Assembly: GCA_047459075.1 (NCBI GenBank)
Contig: VSCH01000006.1
Location: 1 to 64,000 of the forward strand
DNA from: ZC4RG19 sp017577565
Lineage (GTDB): Bacteria; Actinomycetota; Acidimicrobiia; Acidimicrobiales; VFJN01
Direction: 5' to 3'
Length of the DNA stretch: 64,000 bases
Positions 49,197 through 57,295 of this stretch are shown one piece after another. The notes under the pieces are model-generated. The model worked only from the letters and a program-made list of their open reading frames with translations, ran no database searches and was not told where the DNA came from. Every line of letters starts with the position of its first letter. Position 1 is the first letter of the stretch. Both the position numbers and the translations under genes were made by a program.

Positions 49197-49943
49197 TCAG
49201 ATGCCGAGGCGGGACCGCACCTCGGCCCACAGCGCCCGGTAGGCGCGGGCCGCACGGCTGCGGGGCGCGTGGACGACGACGGGCGCCCGCTCGACGCCCA
49301 TGAGCTCGACCTCGGTGGCGGCGGGGATGGCGGCCGCGGCGACGTCGTCGCGGTCGGTGGACAGGCGCTCGACGACCTCGCGGTGGAGCCGCTTGCGACC
49401 GTCGACCATCGAGAAGAAGGCGACGACCTCCGGCGGGTCCTCGACCTCGTCCTCGACGAAGGCCGAGAGCTGCTCGAAGGTGCGGACGGTCAGCGTCGAG
49501 GGGATGAGCGGGACGAGGAGGGCGTCGGCGGCGTCGAAGACGCTCTCGGAGACCAGGGAGATGGACGGCGGGCAGTCGAGGATCGCCAGGTCGTAGTGCT
49601 CGGCGAGCGGGTCGAGCACCCGGCCCATGCGGCGGGTGCGGCGGCCGGCGCCGTCGAGCACCAGGTCCATGTGGCGGTAGGAGAAGTCGGCGGGGAGCAG
49701 GTCCAGGCCCTCGATGTCGGTGCCCCGCAGCAGGTCGGTGACGTCGGTCCGGCCCCGGACCAGCTTGCGCCCGCCGCCGCGCACCTTGGCCCGGACGCGG
49801 AACAGGAACGTGGCCGCCGCCTGCGGGTCGAGGTCCCAGAGCACGGTGCGGAGCCCGTCCGCCGCCGCCAGGGCGGCGATGTTCACGGCGGCCGAGGTCT
49901 TCCCCACCCCGCCCTTGATGTTGTAGGTGGCGACGACCTTCAC
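49197..49943 (-). CDS. ParA/MinD-family ATPase coupled to a CHAD protein
   Basis: A 248-residue ParA-type ATPase. The deviant Walker A is KGGVGKT (K10 and K15), A' is WDLDPQAAAT and Walker B is LAILDCPPSIS (D123). The C-terminal RSRAARAYRALWAEVRSRLGI is a basic helix that could bind DNA non-specifically, as in cargo-positioning ParA proteins. No parB or parS is nearby, so chromosome partition is unlikely. The GTG start overlaps the stop of the CYTH-CHAD gene (GTGA), which implies that the two proteins work together. Confidence 0.9.
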   Translation of the reverse strand: MKVVATYNIKGGVGKTSAAVNIAALAAADGLRTVLWDLDPQAAATFLFRVRAKVRGGGRKLVRGRTDVTDLLRGTDIEGLDLLPADFSYRHMDLVLDGAGRRTRRMGRVLDPLAEHYDLAILDCPPSISLVSESVFDAADALLVPLIPSTLTVRTFEQLSAFVEDEVEDPPEVVAFFSMVDGRKRLHREVVERLSTDRDDVAAAAIPAATEVELMGVERAPVVVHAPRSRAARAYRALWAEVRSRLGI

Positions 49944-51496
49944 GGCCGGAACGTCTCCGCGACCAGGGCCTGCCGCGACGGCGAGGCGAACTCGGCGAAC
50001 CGGTCGGCGAAGCGCTCGCGGGCGGCCCGCTGCTCGGTCCCGAGGCGCTCGACCACCGCCCCCAGCGCCAGCAGCGCGTCCGGCCCGCCCTCGACCCCGG
50101 CGAGGTCGGGGGCCAGGGCGCGGAGGGCGTCGGCCTGGACCTCCCGGTCCTGGTGCGTGCCGAGCACGTCCTGCAGCGCCTTCAGCGCCCGCACCATGTC
50201 CCGGGCCTCGTCGCCGGGCCACAGCCCGCCGAACAGCTCGAGCAGGTAGCGCAGCTCCTTGCCCCGCTTGCGCAGCTCGTGCAGCGCGGTCGCCGGGCTG
50301 CCGGCGTCGACGGCCTCGCCCATCGCCACCATGCGCCGGTAGACCTTGCGGATGCGCCGGCCCGCCACGGCGACGACCGGCGCCGCGGCGTCGGGCCGCT
50401 CGTCGTCCGGCCCGAGGTCGCCGTCGAGGAACCGCCGGTACCCGCCCCAGGCGGCGCCGTAGGCCTCGCCGGTGAGCTCGCGCCGCAGCGCCCGGTGGGC
50501 GTCGCGACGGCGCCGCTCCAGGAGCGCCCGGACCGGGGCCAGGGCCGCCTGCCGGTCCTCGGGCAGCGTGGCGACCAGGTCGTCCCACTCGAGCAGCTGG
50601 ACGTCGAGGTCGCGGGTGGGGCCGGTCACCGCCTGCACCCACCGGAGCGCGTCCCGCTGGCGGCGGAGCGGCCCGGGCGGGAAGGCCCGCTTCATCTCCC
50701 GCAGGACCGACCGGCTGCGCCGCACCGCGACCCGCAGGTCGTGGAGGAACTCGGTGTCGAGGTCGTCGAGCGTCCCCGGCAGGTTGGCCTCGACGACGCC
50801 GGCCAGCGCCCGCAGCACGGCCACCGCGGCCTCGTCGGTGCGCTGGTCGGGGCGCAGCGGGACCCGGACCTTCGACGGCACGCCGTCGGGGTCGCCGCCG
50901 GCGGCGGCGATGGCCTCGTCGGCCACGCTGCCCGGCGCCTCGACGAGGCCGGCCTCGGTGGTGAGCACGGACACGAGGCGCTCGAAGGGCCGCCGGTAGC
51001 CGAGGACACCGGCCACCTCCAGCCGGGGCGTCAGCGGGACCTCGCCCCCCTCGACGACCGCCGCGTGGGTGGCCAGGCGCAGCCGCACGACCGTCTTGTC
51101 GTCCCGGTTGAGCACCCGGGCGGGGCGGACCTCGCCGCGCACCCGGGCCAGGGGCAGCAGGGCCCGCACGCCGATCGCGGGGGCGATCCGGTCGCGCAGC
51201 GGCCCCTCGGGCAGGTCGCCGGCCAGCCAGCGCGGCCGGCGCCGCACCGTGGCGGTGAGGGGCGGCGCGCCGGGCCGGCCGGCCAGCGCCATGGTCGGCT
51301 CGCCCCGGTGGGTGTGCAGCCGCAGCTCCGCGCCCGCCGCCCGCAGTCGCCGGTCGGCGGTGTCGAGGACGGTGTGGTCCGTCCGCTCCGGCGGGTCGAC
51401 CGCCAGGTCGAACCGCTCGCCGAGGAACGACACGAGCGCGCCCGGGTCGACGCCCTCCGGCAGAGCGAACGCACGGGCGGGCACGTCGAGGGGCAT
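49940..51496 (-). CDS. CYTH-like/CHAD-domain protein (polyphosphate-binding candidate)
   Basis: A 518-residue protein. Residues 1-205 resemble a CYTH domain (TVLDTADRRLRAAGAELRLHTHRG, GVLGYRRPFERL), but the N-terminal ExExK signature is replaced by VPARAFALPEG, so triphosphatase activity is doubtful. Residues 225-510 form a CHAD domain: EFLHDLRVAVRRSRSVLREMKRAF, TRDLDVQLLEWDDL and LHELRKRGKELRYLLELFGGLW, rich in the basic residues that grip polyphosphate. CHAD proteins of other bacteria bind polyphosphate granules. ATG 51496 is the first residue of the CYTH-like fold. It is coupled to a ParA ATPase downstream. Confidence 0.9.
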   Translation of the reverse strand: MPLDVPARAFALPEGVDPGALVSFLGERFDLAVDPPERTDHTVLDTADRRLRAAGAELRLHTHRGEPTMALAGRPGAPPLTATVRRRPRWLAGDLPEGPLRDRIAPAIGVRALLPLARVRGEVRPARVLNRDDKTVVRLRLATHAAVVEGGEVPLTPRLEVAGVLGYRRPFERLVSVLTTEAGLVEAPGSVADEAIAAAGGDPDGVPSKVRVPLRPDQRTDEAAVAVLRALAGVVEANLPGTLDDLDTEFLHDLRVAVRRSRSVLREMKRAFPPGPLRRQRDALRWVQAVTGPTRDLDVQLLEWDDLVATLPEDRQAALAPVRALLERRRRDAHRALRRELTGEAYGAAWGGYRRFLDGDLGPDDERPDAAAPVVAVAGRRIRKVYRRMVAMGEAVDAGSPATALHELRKRGKELRYLLELFGGLWPGDEARDMVRALKALQDVLGTHQDREVQADALRALAPDLAGVEGGPDALLALGAVVERLGTEQRAARERFADRFAEFASPSRQALVAETFRP

Positions 51497-51565
51497 CGCC
51501 CGTGGAGTCTGCCATGCTGGCACCCGCTCGTTGCCGGTTCGACGACGTGCCGGAGGGGACCCCAC

Positions 51566-52402
51566 GTGACCGACAGCGCACCGGACGCGCCCGACGACCG
51601 CACCGCCGCGGCGCCCGCCCGCGCCCGCCGCCGGCGGGCCCTCGTCGTCGCCGCGGGGCTGGCCGCCGCGGCCGTGGTCGTCGCGGGGGCCGCCGTGCTG
51701 CGGGACCCGCCCCGCCACGGCGGGCTGGTCATCCTCTACGGCGACTCGCTGTCGGCCGAGGCGTCGGGGGCCTTCGTCGAGGCGCTCCGCCGGGACACCG
51801 ACGCCGAGGTGATCACCCGCCCGGTGCCGGGCGCCTCCCCCTGCGACGCCCTGCCGCAGATGCGCGACGACCTGGCGCTGGAGCCGACCGTCGTCGTCAT
51901 CCAGTTCGTCGGCAACAACGGGTCGCCGTGCACGCGGGGCCCCGACGGCCGGCCGCTGACCGGCGACGCGCTGGCCGAGCGCACCGTCCAGGACGTGCGC
52001 ACGGCGACGGAGATGTTCGCGGAGCGGGGCACCCGGGTCGTGCTCGTCGGCGGACCGGACGCGCCGGGGCTGCCGGGCGGGGCCACCCTGCAGATCGCCG
52101 AGGGCTACCACGACATCGCCCACGGCTGGGCGGGGCGCGACCTCGGCCGGGTCCGCTACGCGGACGCCGCCGCCGCGGTGACCGACGGCGGGCGCTTCGT
52201 CGACCGGCTGCCCTGCCGCGACGGCGAGGGGCCGGACGAGGGCTGCGTCGACGGCGAGGTGACGGTCCGCAACCCCGACCGCATCCACTTCTGCCCCGTC
52301 GAGCCCGAGGGCCTCACCTGCCCGGTGCCGTCGCCGGGCGCCCGCCGCTTCGGCGAGGAGATGGCCCGGGTCGCCGCCACCGCCCTCGACCCCGACCTCT
52401 GA
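51566..52402 (+). CDS. Secreted or membrane-anchored SGNH/GDSL hydrolase
   Basis: A 278-residue protein with an N-terminal RARRRRALVVAAGLAAAAVVVAGAAVL anchor or signal segment (about 20-45), then an SGNH hydrolase domain: VILYGDSLSAEAS (nucleophile Ser), VIQFVGNNGSP (Asn block) and the C-terminal NPDRIHFCP with Asp and His. It probably removes or transfers acyl groups from an envelope glycan, which would suit the acyltransferase in the island at 32472. GTG 51566 has GGAGGGG seven to eight bases upstream. Confidence 0.85.
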   Translation: MTDSAPDAPDDRTAAAPARARRRRALVVAAGLAAAAVVVAGAAVLRDPPRHGGLVILYGDSLSAEASGAFVEALRRDTDAEVITRPVPGASPCDALPQMRDDLALEPTVVVIQFVGNNGSPCTRGPDGRPLTGDALAERTVQDVRTATEMFAERGTRVVLVGGPDAPGLPGGATLQIAEGYHDIAHGWAGRDLGRVRYADAAAAVTDGGRFVDRLPCRDGEGPDEGCVDGEVTVRNPDRIHFCPVEPEGLTCPVPSPGARRFGEEMARVAATALDPDL

Positions 52403-52445
52403 CCCGCCCGCGCGGCCGGGCCGTCCGGCCCGCCTCCGGTGAACC

Positions 52446-52483
52446 GGCGTCTCTCACCCGCACATCCCCACCCCGGAGACGCC
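52446..52483. repeat. 38-base hairpin element, copy 1
   Basis: GGCGTCTC and GAGACGCC bound a 38-base unit that begins GGCGTCTCTCACCCGCAC. It lies in the convergent gap between the SGNH and fructosamine-kinase genes and resembles copy 2 at 52527. Confidence 0.5.
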
Positions 52484-52526
52484 AGGACACCGCCGCGCCG
52501 CCGCGCCCTCCGGCCACCACCGACCT

Positions 52527-52564
52527 GGCGTCCCTCACGTGCACCACCGTGCGCCACGGACGCC
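52527..52564. repeat. 38-base hairpin element, copy 2
   Basis: GGCGTCC and GGACGCC bound a 38-base unit that begins GGCGTCCCTCACGTGCAC. It has the same length and order as copy 1, and the stem difference (T-A versus C-G) is compensatory. Confidence 0.5.
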
Positions 52565-52607
52565 GGAAGCCCAGGGTGCCGGGGGCGGAGGGTCGACCGC
52601 CCGGGCG

Positions 52608-53453
52608 TCAGGCGTAGCGATCGAGGACGGCGAGGGCCGAGGCACCGTAGCCGCCGCCGAAGGTGACCGCGTGGACGAGCAGCGGCTCGAGCTGCCACAG
52701 CCGGAGCCGGTCGCGCCAGCCGGGCGCCAGCGGCGCCACCTCCTCGTAGGCCCGCACGACGGCGGGGCCCGGCCGGCCGAACAGGTGCAGCATGGCCAGG
52801 TCGACCTCCCGGTGGCCGCCGTAGGGCGCGGGGTCGATCAGCCAGGGCCGGCCGGCGCGGTCGACGTGAACGTTGCCCGTCCACAGGTCGCCGTGGACCC
52901 GGGCCGGGGGCTCGGCCGGGCCGGCCAGGTCGGGCAGGCGCGCCGCCAGCCGGTCGACCGCGGCCCGGGCGCGGGGGTCGAGCGCCCCCCGGGCGACGGC
53001 CCGCTCGGTCAGCGGCCGGATCCGCCGCTCGATCCAGAACGCCGGCCAGTCCGCCGCCGGCGTGTTGCGCTGCACCTCCCGGCCGATGAAGCCGTCCCGG
53101 TCCCAGCCGAAGCAGGGGGCGCCGGCGGTGTGGAGCCGGGCCAGCTGGCGCCCGAGCAGCTCGTCGGTGGCGGACGTCGGGACCCCCGGCTCGACCCACT
53201 CGAGGACCAGGGTGTCGGGCGTGACCGCCAGCACGGCGGGCACGGCCACGCCCGGCACCTCGGCCAGCCACCGCAGCCCGGCGGCCTCGACGTCGAGCAG
53301 CCCGGGCGGCAGCCCCTCGCCCGACTTGGCGAACACGACCTCGCCGCCGTCGAGCTCGACCCGGGCGGCCTCGCTGATGCACCCGCCCCCGACCGGGGCC
53401 GTGCGCACGACCCGGCGACCCAGCGCCGCGGCGACCGCGTCGGCGAGCCCCAC
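52608..53453 (-). CDS. Fructosamine kinase family protein
   Basis: A 281-residue member of the fructosamine-3-kinase/APH-like family that phosphorylates Amadori adducts for protein deglycation. The N-terminal ADAVAAALGRRVVRTAPVGGG with CISEAARVEL, catalytic VHGDLWTGNVHV, and metal-binding LIDPAPYGGHREVDLAML are intact, as is the C-terminal FGGGYGASALAVLDRYA. GTG 53453 is three bases after the stop of the phosphatase gene, so they form an operon. Bacterial members often sit next to such a phosphatase, consistent with a two-step deglycation pathway. Confidence 0.93.
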   Translation of the reverse strand: MGLADAVAAALGRRVVRTAPVGGGCISEAARVELDGGEVVFAKSGEGLPPGLLDVEAAGLRWLAEVPGVAVPAVLAVTPDTLVLEWVEPGVPTSATDELLGRQLARLHTAGAPCFGWDRDGFIGREVQRNTPAADWPAFWIERRIRPLTERAVARGALDPRARAAVDRLAARLPDLAGPAEPPARVHGDLWTGNVHVDRAGRPWLIDPAPYGGHREVDLAMLHLFGRPGPAVVRAYEEVAPLAPGWRDRLRLWQLEPLLVHAVTFGGGYGASALAVLDRYA

Positions 53454-53456
53454 CGC

Positions 53457-53960
53457 TCAGGCGTGGACGGCCCGGATGTGCTCGACCAGCCCCCGGCACG
53501 CCCGGTCGAGCAGGTCGTAGACCTGCGCGAACCCTTCGGGGCCGCCGTAGTAGGGGTCGGGCACGTCCTCGACGTGGGCGTCCGGGCCGAAGGCCGTCAT
53601 CCGGTGCACCTTCGCGACCGCCTCGGGCGACGGCGCCCGCCGCAGCAGCGCCCGCTCGACCGTGCCGTCCGCCACCAGCAGCAGGTCGAAGCGCTCCCAG
53701 TCGTCGGGGCGGATCCGCCGGGCGCGCAGCGGCCGCAGGTCGAGGCCCCGACGGTCGGCCTCGGCGATGGCCCGGGGGTCGGGGGGCGACCCCTCGTGCT
53801 CGCCGCTGGTGCCGGCCGAGTCGACCTCGACGACCCCGCTCAGGCCCTCCTCCTCGAGGATGCGCCGCATGAGCGCCTCGGCGGTGGGCGACCGGCAGAT
53901 GTTGCCCCAGCACACGAACAGGAGGCGCGTGACGGCGGTGTCGAGGAGGGGGCCGGACAT
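53457..53960 (-). CDS. Low-molecular-weight protein-tyrosine-phosphatase family protein
   Basis: A 167-residue phosphatase. The CX5R loop is CWGNICRSP (C17 nucleophile, R23) and the general-acid Asp lies in DVPDPYYGGPEGF. It may act on phosphotyrosine or on the phosphosugar made by the neighbouring fructosamine kinase. ATG 53960 precedes the first strand. A TACACT on the minus strand ends nine bases upstream. Confidence 0.93.
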   Translation of the reverse strand: MSGPLLDTAVTRLLFVCWGNICRSPTAEALMRRILEEEGLSGVVEVDSAGTSGEHEGSPPDPRAIAEADRRGLDLRPLRARRIRPDDWERFDLLLVADGTVERALLRRAPSPEAVAKVHRMTAFGPDAHVEDVPDPYYGGPEGFAQVYDLLDRACRGLVEHIRAVHA

Positions 53961-54001
53961 CGCCGACCGAGTGTAGGAGGACCGCGCCGGGGCCCACGCT
54001 C

Positions 54002-54007
54002 TACGCT
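54002..54007 (+). promoter_or_regulatory. -10-like hexamer of the cobalamin cluster
   Basis: TACGCT at 54002-54007 would place transcription near 54014, leaving about 29 bases that contain GAGGAGG before the TTG start of cobU. The leader is far too short for a cobalamin riboswitch. Confidence 0.4.
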
Positions 54008-54042
54008 GCGACACCCCCGGTCGTGCGAGGAGGCAGCCTCCG

Positions 54043-54555
54043 TTGATCACCCTGGTGCTGGGCGGCACCCGCTCCGGCAAGTCGCAGGTCGCCGAGGCGC
54101 TGGCCGCCGAGGCCGGCGCACCGGTCACCTACGTCGCCACCGGCCGGGCCACCGACGAGGAGATGGCGGCCCGGATCGCCGCCCACCGCGCCCGCCGGCC
54201 GGCGTCGTGGGCCACCGTCGAGGTCGGGCCGGACCTCCCGGAGGTGCTGCGACGACTCGACGGCGTGGCGCTGGTCGACTCGCTCGGCACCTGGGTGGCC
54301 GGGCACGCCGACCTGGCGCCCGACGGCACCGCGCTGTGCGCGGCGCTGCGGGACCGGGAGGCGGCCGGCGCCGGGGACACCGTCGTCGTGTCCGAGGAGG
54401 TGGGCCTCGGCGTCCACGCGGCCACCGAGGCGGGCCGGCGGTTCGCCGACGTGCTCGGCGATCTCAACCGGGCGGTGGCCGACCTCGCCGACCGGGCGCT
54501 GCTCGTCGTGGCCGGGCGGGTGCTGCCCCTCGACCGACCGGCCGGCCGCGCCTGA
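54043..54555 (+). CDS. cobU: Adenosylcobinamide kinase / adenosylcobinamide-phosphate guanylyltransferase
   Basis: A 170-residue bifunctional enzyme that phosphorylates adenosylcobinamide and adds GMP. The P-loop is GGTRSGKS (7-14), with TYVATGRATDEEM, IAAHRARRPASW containing the guanylylated His, and LVDSLGTWV. TTG at 54043 is the only usable start before the P-loop, and GAGGAGG lies about nine bases upstream. First gene of a five-gene cobalamin assembly set; its stop overlaps cobS (TGATG). Confidence 0.93.
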   Translation: MITLVLGGTRSGKSQVAEALAAEAGAPVTYVATGRATDEEMAARIAAHRARRPASWATVEVGPDLPEVLRRLDGVALVDSLGTWVAGHADLAPDGTALCAALRDREAAGAGDTVVVSEEVGLGVHAATEAGRRFADVLGDLNRAVADLADRALLVVAGRVLPLDRPAGRA

Positions 54556-55256
54556 TGCGGGCGGCGCTCGGGTTCCTCACCGTCGTCGGCGGGGCCGCGG
54601 CGCCCGATGCCCGGGCCCGGGCCTGGTTCGGCGTCGTGGGGGCCGTCGTCGGGCTCGCGGTGGGCGGCGCCTGGTGGGTGGCCGGCGAGCTGTGGCCGCC
54701 GCTCGTCGCCGCGGTCGTCGCGGTGGCGGTCGACGCCGCCCTGACCGGCCTGCTCCACCTGGACGGGCTGGCCGACGCGGCCGACGGGCTGCTGCCGCCG
54801 TTGCCCCGGGACCGCCGCCTCGCCGTCATGGCCGCGCCCGACGTCGGGGCCTTCGGGGTCGCGGCGCTGGTGCTCGTCCTCGGGGCCCGCGTCGCCGCCC
54901 TCGCCGCCCTCCGGCCGGACGTGGCGCTGGTGGTGGGCCTCTGGGCCGGGTCCCGGGCCGCCATGGCGCTGACGATGGCGCTCGTCCCCTACGCCCGCGA
55001 GCGGGGGGTGGCGTCCGGGTTCACGGGGCGACCCTCCCCGGCGCCGGCGGTCACGCTGGTGGCGGCGGTCGCCGTCGTCGTCCTGGCCCGCGGGGGCGGG
55101 GCCGGCGTCGCCACCGCGGCCGGGCTCCTCGTGGGGTTCGCGGCGGTGGTCGGGCTGGCCCGGCGGCGGCTGGGCGGCTACACGGGCGACGTGCTCGGGG
55201 CCGCCGGGGTGGTGGCCGAGACCGTGGGGCTGCTCGTGGCGGCGGCGCGATGGTGA
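54555..55256 (+). CDS. cobS: Adenosylcobinamide-GDP ribazoletransferase (cobalamin synthase)
   Basis: A 233-residue integral membrane enzyme that joins adenosylcobinamide-GDP and alpha-ribazole. The Asp-rich motif HLDGLADAADGLL, which binds metal, is at about 73-86, and about six helices surround it. The start overlaps the cobU stop by one base. The end overlaps cbiB by seven bases (ATG 55250), or by four if GTG 55253 is the cbiB start. Confidence 0.93.
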   Translation: MRAALGFLTVVGGAAAPDARARAWFGVVGAVVGLAVGGAWWVAGELWPPLVAAVVAVAVDAALTGLLHLDGLADAADGLLPPLPRDRRLAVMAAPDVGAFGVAALVLVLGARVAALAALRPDVALVVGLWAGSRAAMALTMALVPYARERGVASGFTGRPSPAPAVTLVAAVAVVVLARGGGAGVATAAGLLVGFAAVVGLARRRLGGYTGDVLGAAGVVAETVGLLVAAARW

Positions 55257-56218
55257 CCGGGACCGGCGTGCTGCGCCGCCTCGGGCGCCGGTCGCTGGCC
55301 GCGGCCGGCGGGCTGGCGCTCGACCGCCTGCTCGGCGAGCCGCCGGTGCCCGACCGCGCCCACCCGGTCGCCCTGCTCGGCACCGGCCTCGCCGCCCTGG
55401 AGCGGCGCCTCTACGCCGACCGGCGGGCCCCGGGCGCCGCGCTCGCCGCCGCGGCGGTGGCCGGTGCCGCGGTGGCGGGGGCGGCGCTGCGCTCCCCCGC
55501 GGCCGCCGCCTGGCTCGCCACCTCGGGGCGGGCCCTGCACGAGGCGGCCCTGCGCGTGGCCGCCGCGCTGGAGACCGGCGACCTCGACGCCGCCCGGGCG
55601 GCGCTGCCGTGGCTGGTCGGCCGCGACCCGAGTCGGCTGGGCGCGCCCGCGATCGCCCGGGCCGCCATCGAGTCGGTGGCCGAGAACACGACCGACGCCG
55701 TCGTGGCGCCGGCGCTGTGGGCCGTGGCCGGCGGCGCGCCGGGCACGCTCGTCCACCGGGCGGCCGACACGCTCGACTCGATGGTCGGCTACCGGGACGA
55801 GCGCTACCGGCGGTTCGGCGCCGCCGCCGCCCGGCTGGACGACGCCCTGGCCTTCGTGCCGGCCCGGGTGACGGCCGCGCTGGTCGTGCTCTGCCGGCCG
55901 GGCCGGGCCCCGGCGGTCCGGCGGGCGGTGGCCGTGGACGCGCCGGCGCACCCCTCGCCCAACGCCGGGGTGGCCGAGGCCGCCTTCGCCGCCGCGCTCG
56001 ACGTGCGGCTGGGCGGCGACGCCAACCGCTACGGCACCGTCATCGAGCGCCGCCCGGTGCTGCACGGCGCCGGCCGGGTCCCGGGGCCCGTCGACGTGCG
56101 GGCCGCGGTGGCGCTGTCCCTCGCGGTGACGCGGGCGCTCAAGGCGATCCTGGCCGCGGCCGGCGGGGCGGCGCTCGCCGTCGCCGCGGTCCGCGACCGG
56201 CGCAGGGGCGACCGGTGA
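55250..56218 (+). CDS. cbiB: Adenosylcobinamide-phosphate synthase
   Basis: A 322-residue membrane protein that attaches aminopropanol (or its phosphate) to adenosylcobyric acid; called CobD in Pseudomonas naming. Signatures are LALDRLLGEPPVPDRAHPVALLG at the start, ESVAENTTDAVVAPALWA, SMVGYRDERYRRFGAAAARLDD and HPSPNAGVAEAAFAAALDVRLGG. ATG 55250 and GTG 55253 are both possible. It overlaps cobS upstream and cobC downstream (GTGA). Confidence 0.94.
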   Translation: MVTGTGVLRRLGRRSLAAAGGLALDRLLGEPPVPDRAHPVALLGTGLAALERRLYADRRAPGAALAAAAVAGAAVAGAALRSPAAAAWLATSGRALHEAALRVAAALETGDLDAARAALPWLVGRDPSRLGAPAIARAAIESVAENTTDAVVAPALWAVAGGAPGTLVHRAADTLDSMVGYRDERYRRFGAAAARLDDALAFVPARVTAALVVLCRPGRAPAVRRAVAVDAPAHPSPNAGVAEAAFAAALDVRLGGDANRYGTVIERRPVLHGAGRVPGPVDVRAAVALSLAVTRALKAILAAAGGAALAVAAVRDRRRGDR

Positions 56219-57159
56219 CCGGACCGGGCCGGGGCGCGGGGCGGGTCCCCCCGCCGGGGCCGCACGGCGGCGACGGGGCGCGGGTGGCGGCCGCGCTCGG
56301 GCTCGACCCCGACGAGGTCCTCGACCTGTCGGCGTCGCTCAACCCGTTCGCCCCGGACGTCCCGGCCCTCGCCCGCCACCACCTCGGCGAGCTGCGCCGC
56401 TATCCCGACGTCGAGCGGGCGGAGGCGCTGCTCGCCGCCGGCCTCGGCCTGCCGCCCGAGCGGACGGTGCTGACCGCGGGCGGCGCCCAGGCCATCGCGC
56501 TGGTCGCCCAGCTCACCGGCGCGGGCCGGGTCGACGAGCCGGAGTTCTCGCTCTACCGTCGCCACCTGGACCGCCTCGAGCGGGCCGCGCCCCGCTGGCG
56601 GTCCGACCCGCACAACCCGTCGGGCCGGCTGGCGGGCCCGGACGAGCGGGCGGACGTGTGGGACGAGGCGTTCCTGCCGCTCTCGGCCGGCGTGTGGACC
56701 CGCGGCCGCCCGGGCTGGGCGCTGGGCTCGCTGACGAAGGCGTTCGCGTGCCCCGGCCTGCGCCTCGGCTTCGCCGTGGCGCCCGACGAGGCGGCGGCCG
56801 CCGCGCTGCGGGCCCGCCGGCCGGCCTGGGCGGTCGGCGGGCTGGCCTGCGCGCTCGTCCCCGAGCTGGTGGAGCGGGCCGACCCGCCGGGCTGGACCGC
56901 GGCGATCGCGGCGGCCCGCGCCGAGCTCGAGCGCGTGCTCGTGGCCCGGGGGTGGTCGCCGCTCCCCTCGGAGGCCCCCTGGGTGCTCGTGCCCGGCGCC
57001 GCCGGGCTGCGCGACGCGCTGGCCCGCCGGGCCGTCGTCGTGCGCGACTGCCGCTCGTTCGGGCTGCCCGACCACGTCCGCATCGCCGTCCCCGACGCCG
57101 CCGGGCTCGAGCGGCTGGACCGGGCCCTCGCCGCGGTCGGCGGTCCCGGGAGCCGCTGA
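56215..57159 (+). CDS. cobC: Threonine-phosphate decarboxylase-like aminotransferase of cobalamin synthesis
   Basis: A 314-residue fold-type I PLP enzyme. The N-terminal DLSASLNPFAPDVPALARHHL and RYPDVERAEALLAAGLGLPPE match CobC/CobD(Salmonella) proteins, and GSLTKAFACPGLRLGF holds the PLP lysine. The product, aminopropanol phosphate, feeds CbiB. It is 40-50 residues shorter than most relatives; the central region between HLDRLERAAPRW and DERADVWDEAF is condensed. PLP-binding residues should be checked there. GTG start overlaps the cbiB stop. Confidence 0.85.
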   Translation: MTGPGRGAGRVPPPGPHGGDGARVAAALGLDPDEVLDLSASLNPFAPDVPALARHHLGELRRYPDVERAEALLAAGLGLPPERTVLTAGGAQAIALVAQLTGAGRVDEPEFSLYRRHLDRLERAAPRWRSDPHNPSGRLAGPDERADVWDEAFLPLSAGVWTRGRPGWALGSLTKAFACPGLRLGFAVAPDEAAAAALRARRPAWAVGGLACALVPELVERADPPGWTAAIAAARAELERVLVARGWSPLPSEAPWVLVPGAAGLRDALARRAVVVRDCRSFGLPDHVRIAVPDAAGLERLDRALAAVGGPGSR

Positions 57160-57295
57160 GCCTGCGCACGGCCGGGCCGGCGCCCGCGCGCGTGCGGCGG
57201 TCGGGTCGTCACCCCGGCCACGCGACATGATGGTGGGGGCGGGCGCCCCGGCGGGGGCCGACCGCCGTCGACCGAACAGGATTCGCCACGCCCCG

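Noticed and set aside
49197..49943. Chromosome or plasmid partition ParA
   Set aside because: No parB, no parS-like repeats and tight coupling to a CHAD protein point to a different cargo.
57160..57295. Possible cobalamin riboswitch before cobT
   Set aside because: The 136 bases contain no B12-box-like conserved core that I can recognise and are short for the class. cobU at 54043 likewise has too short a leader.
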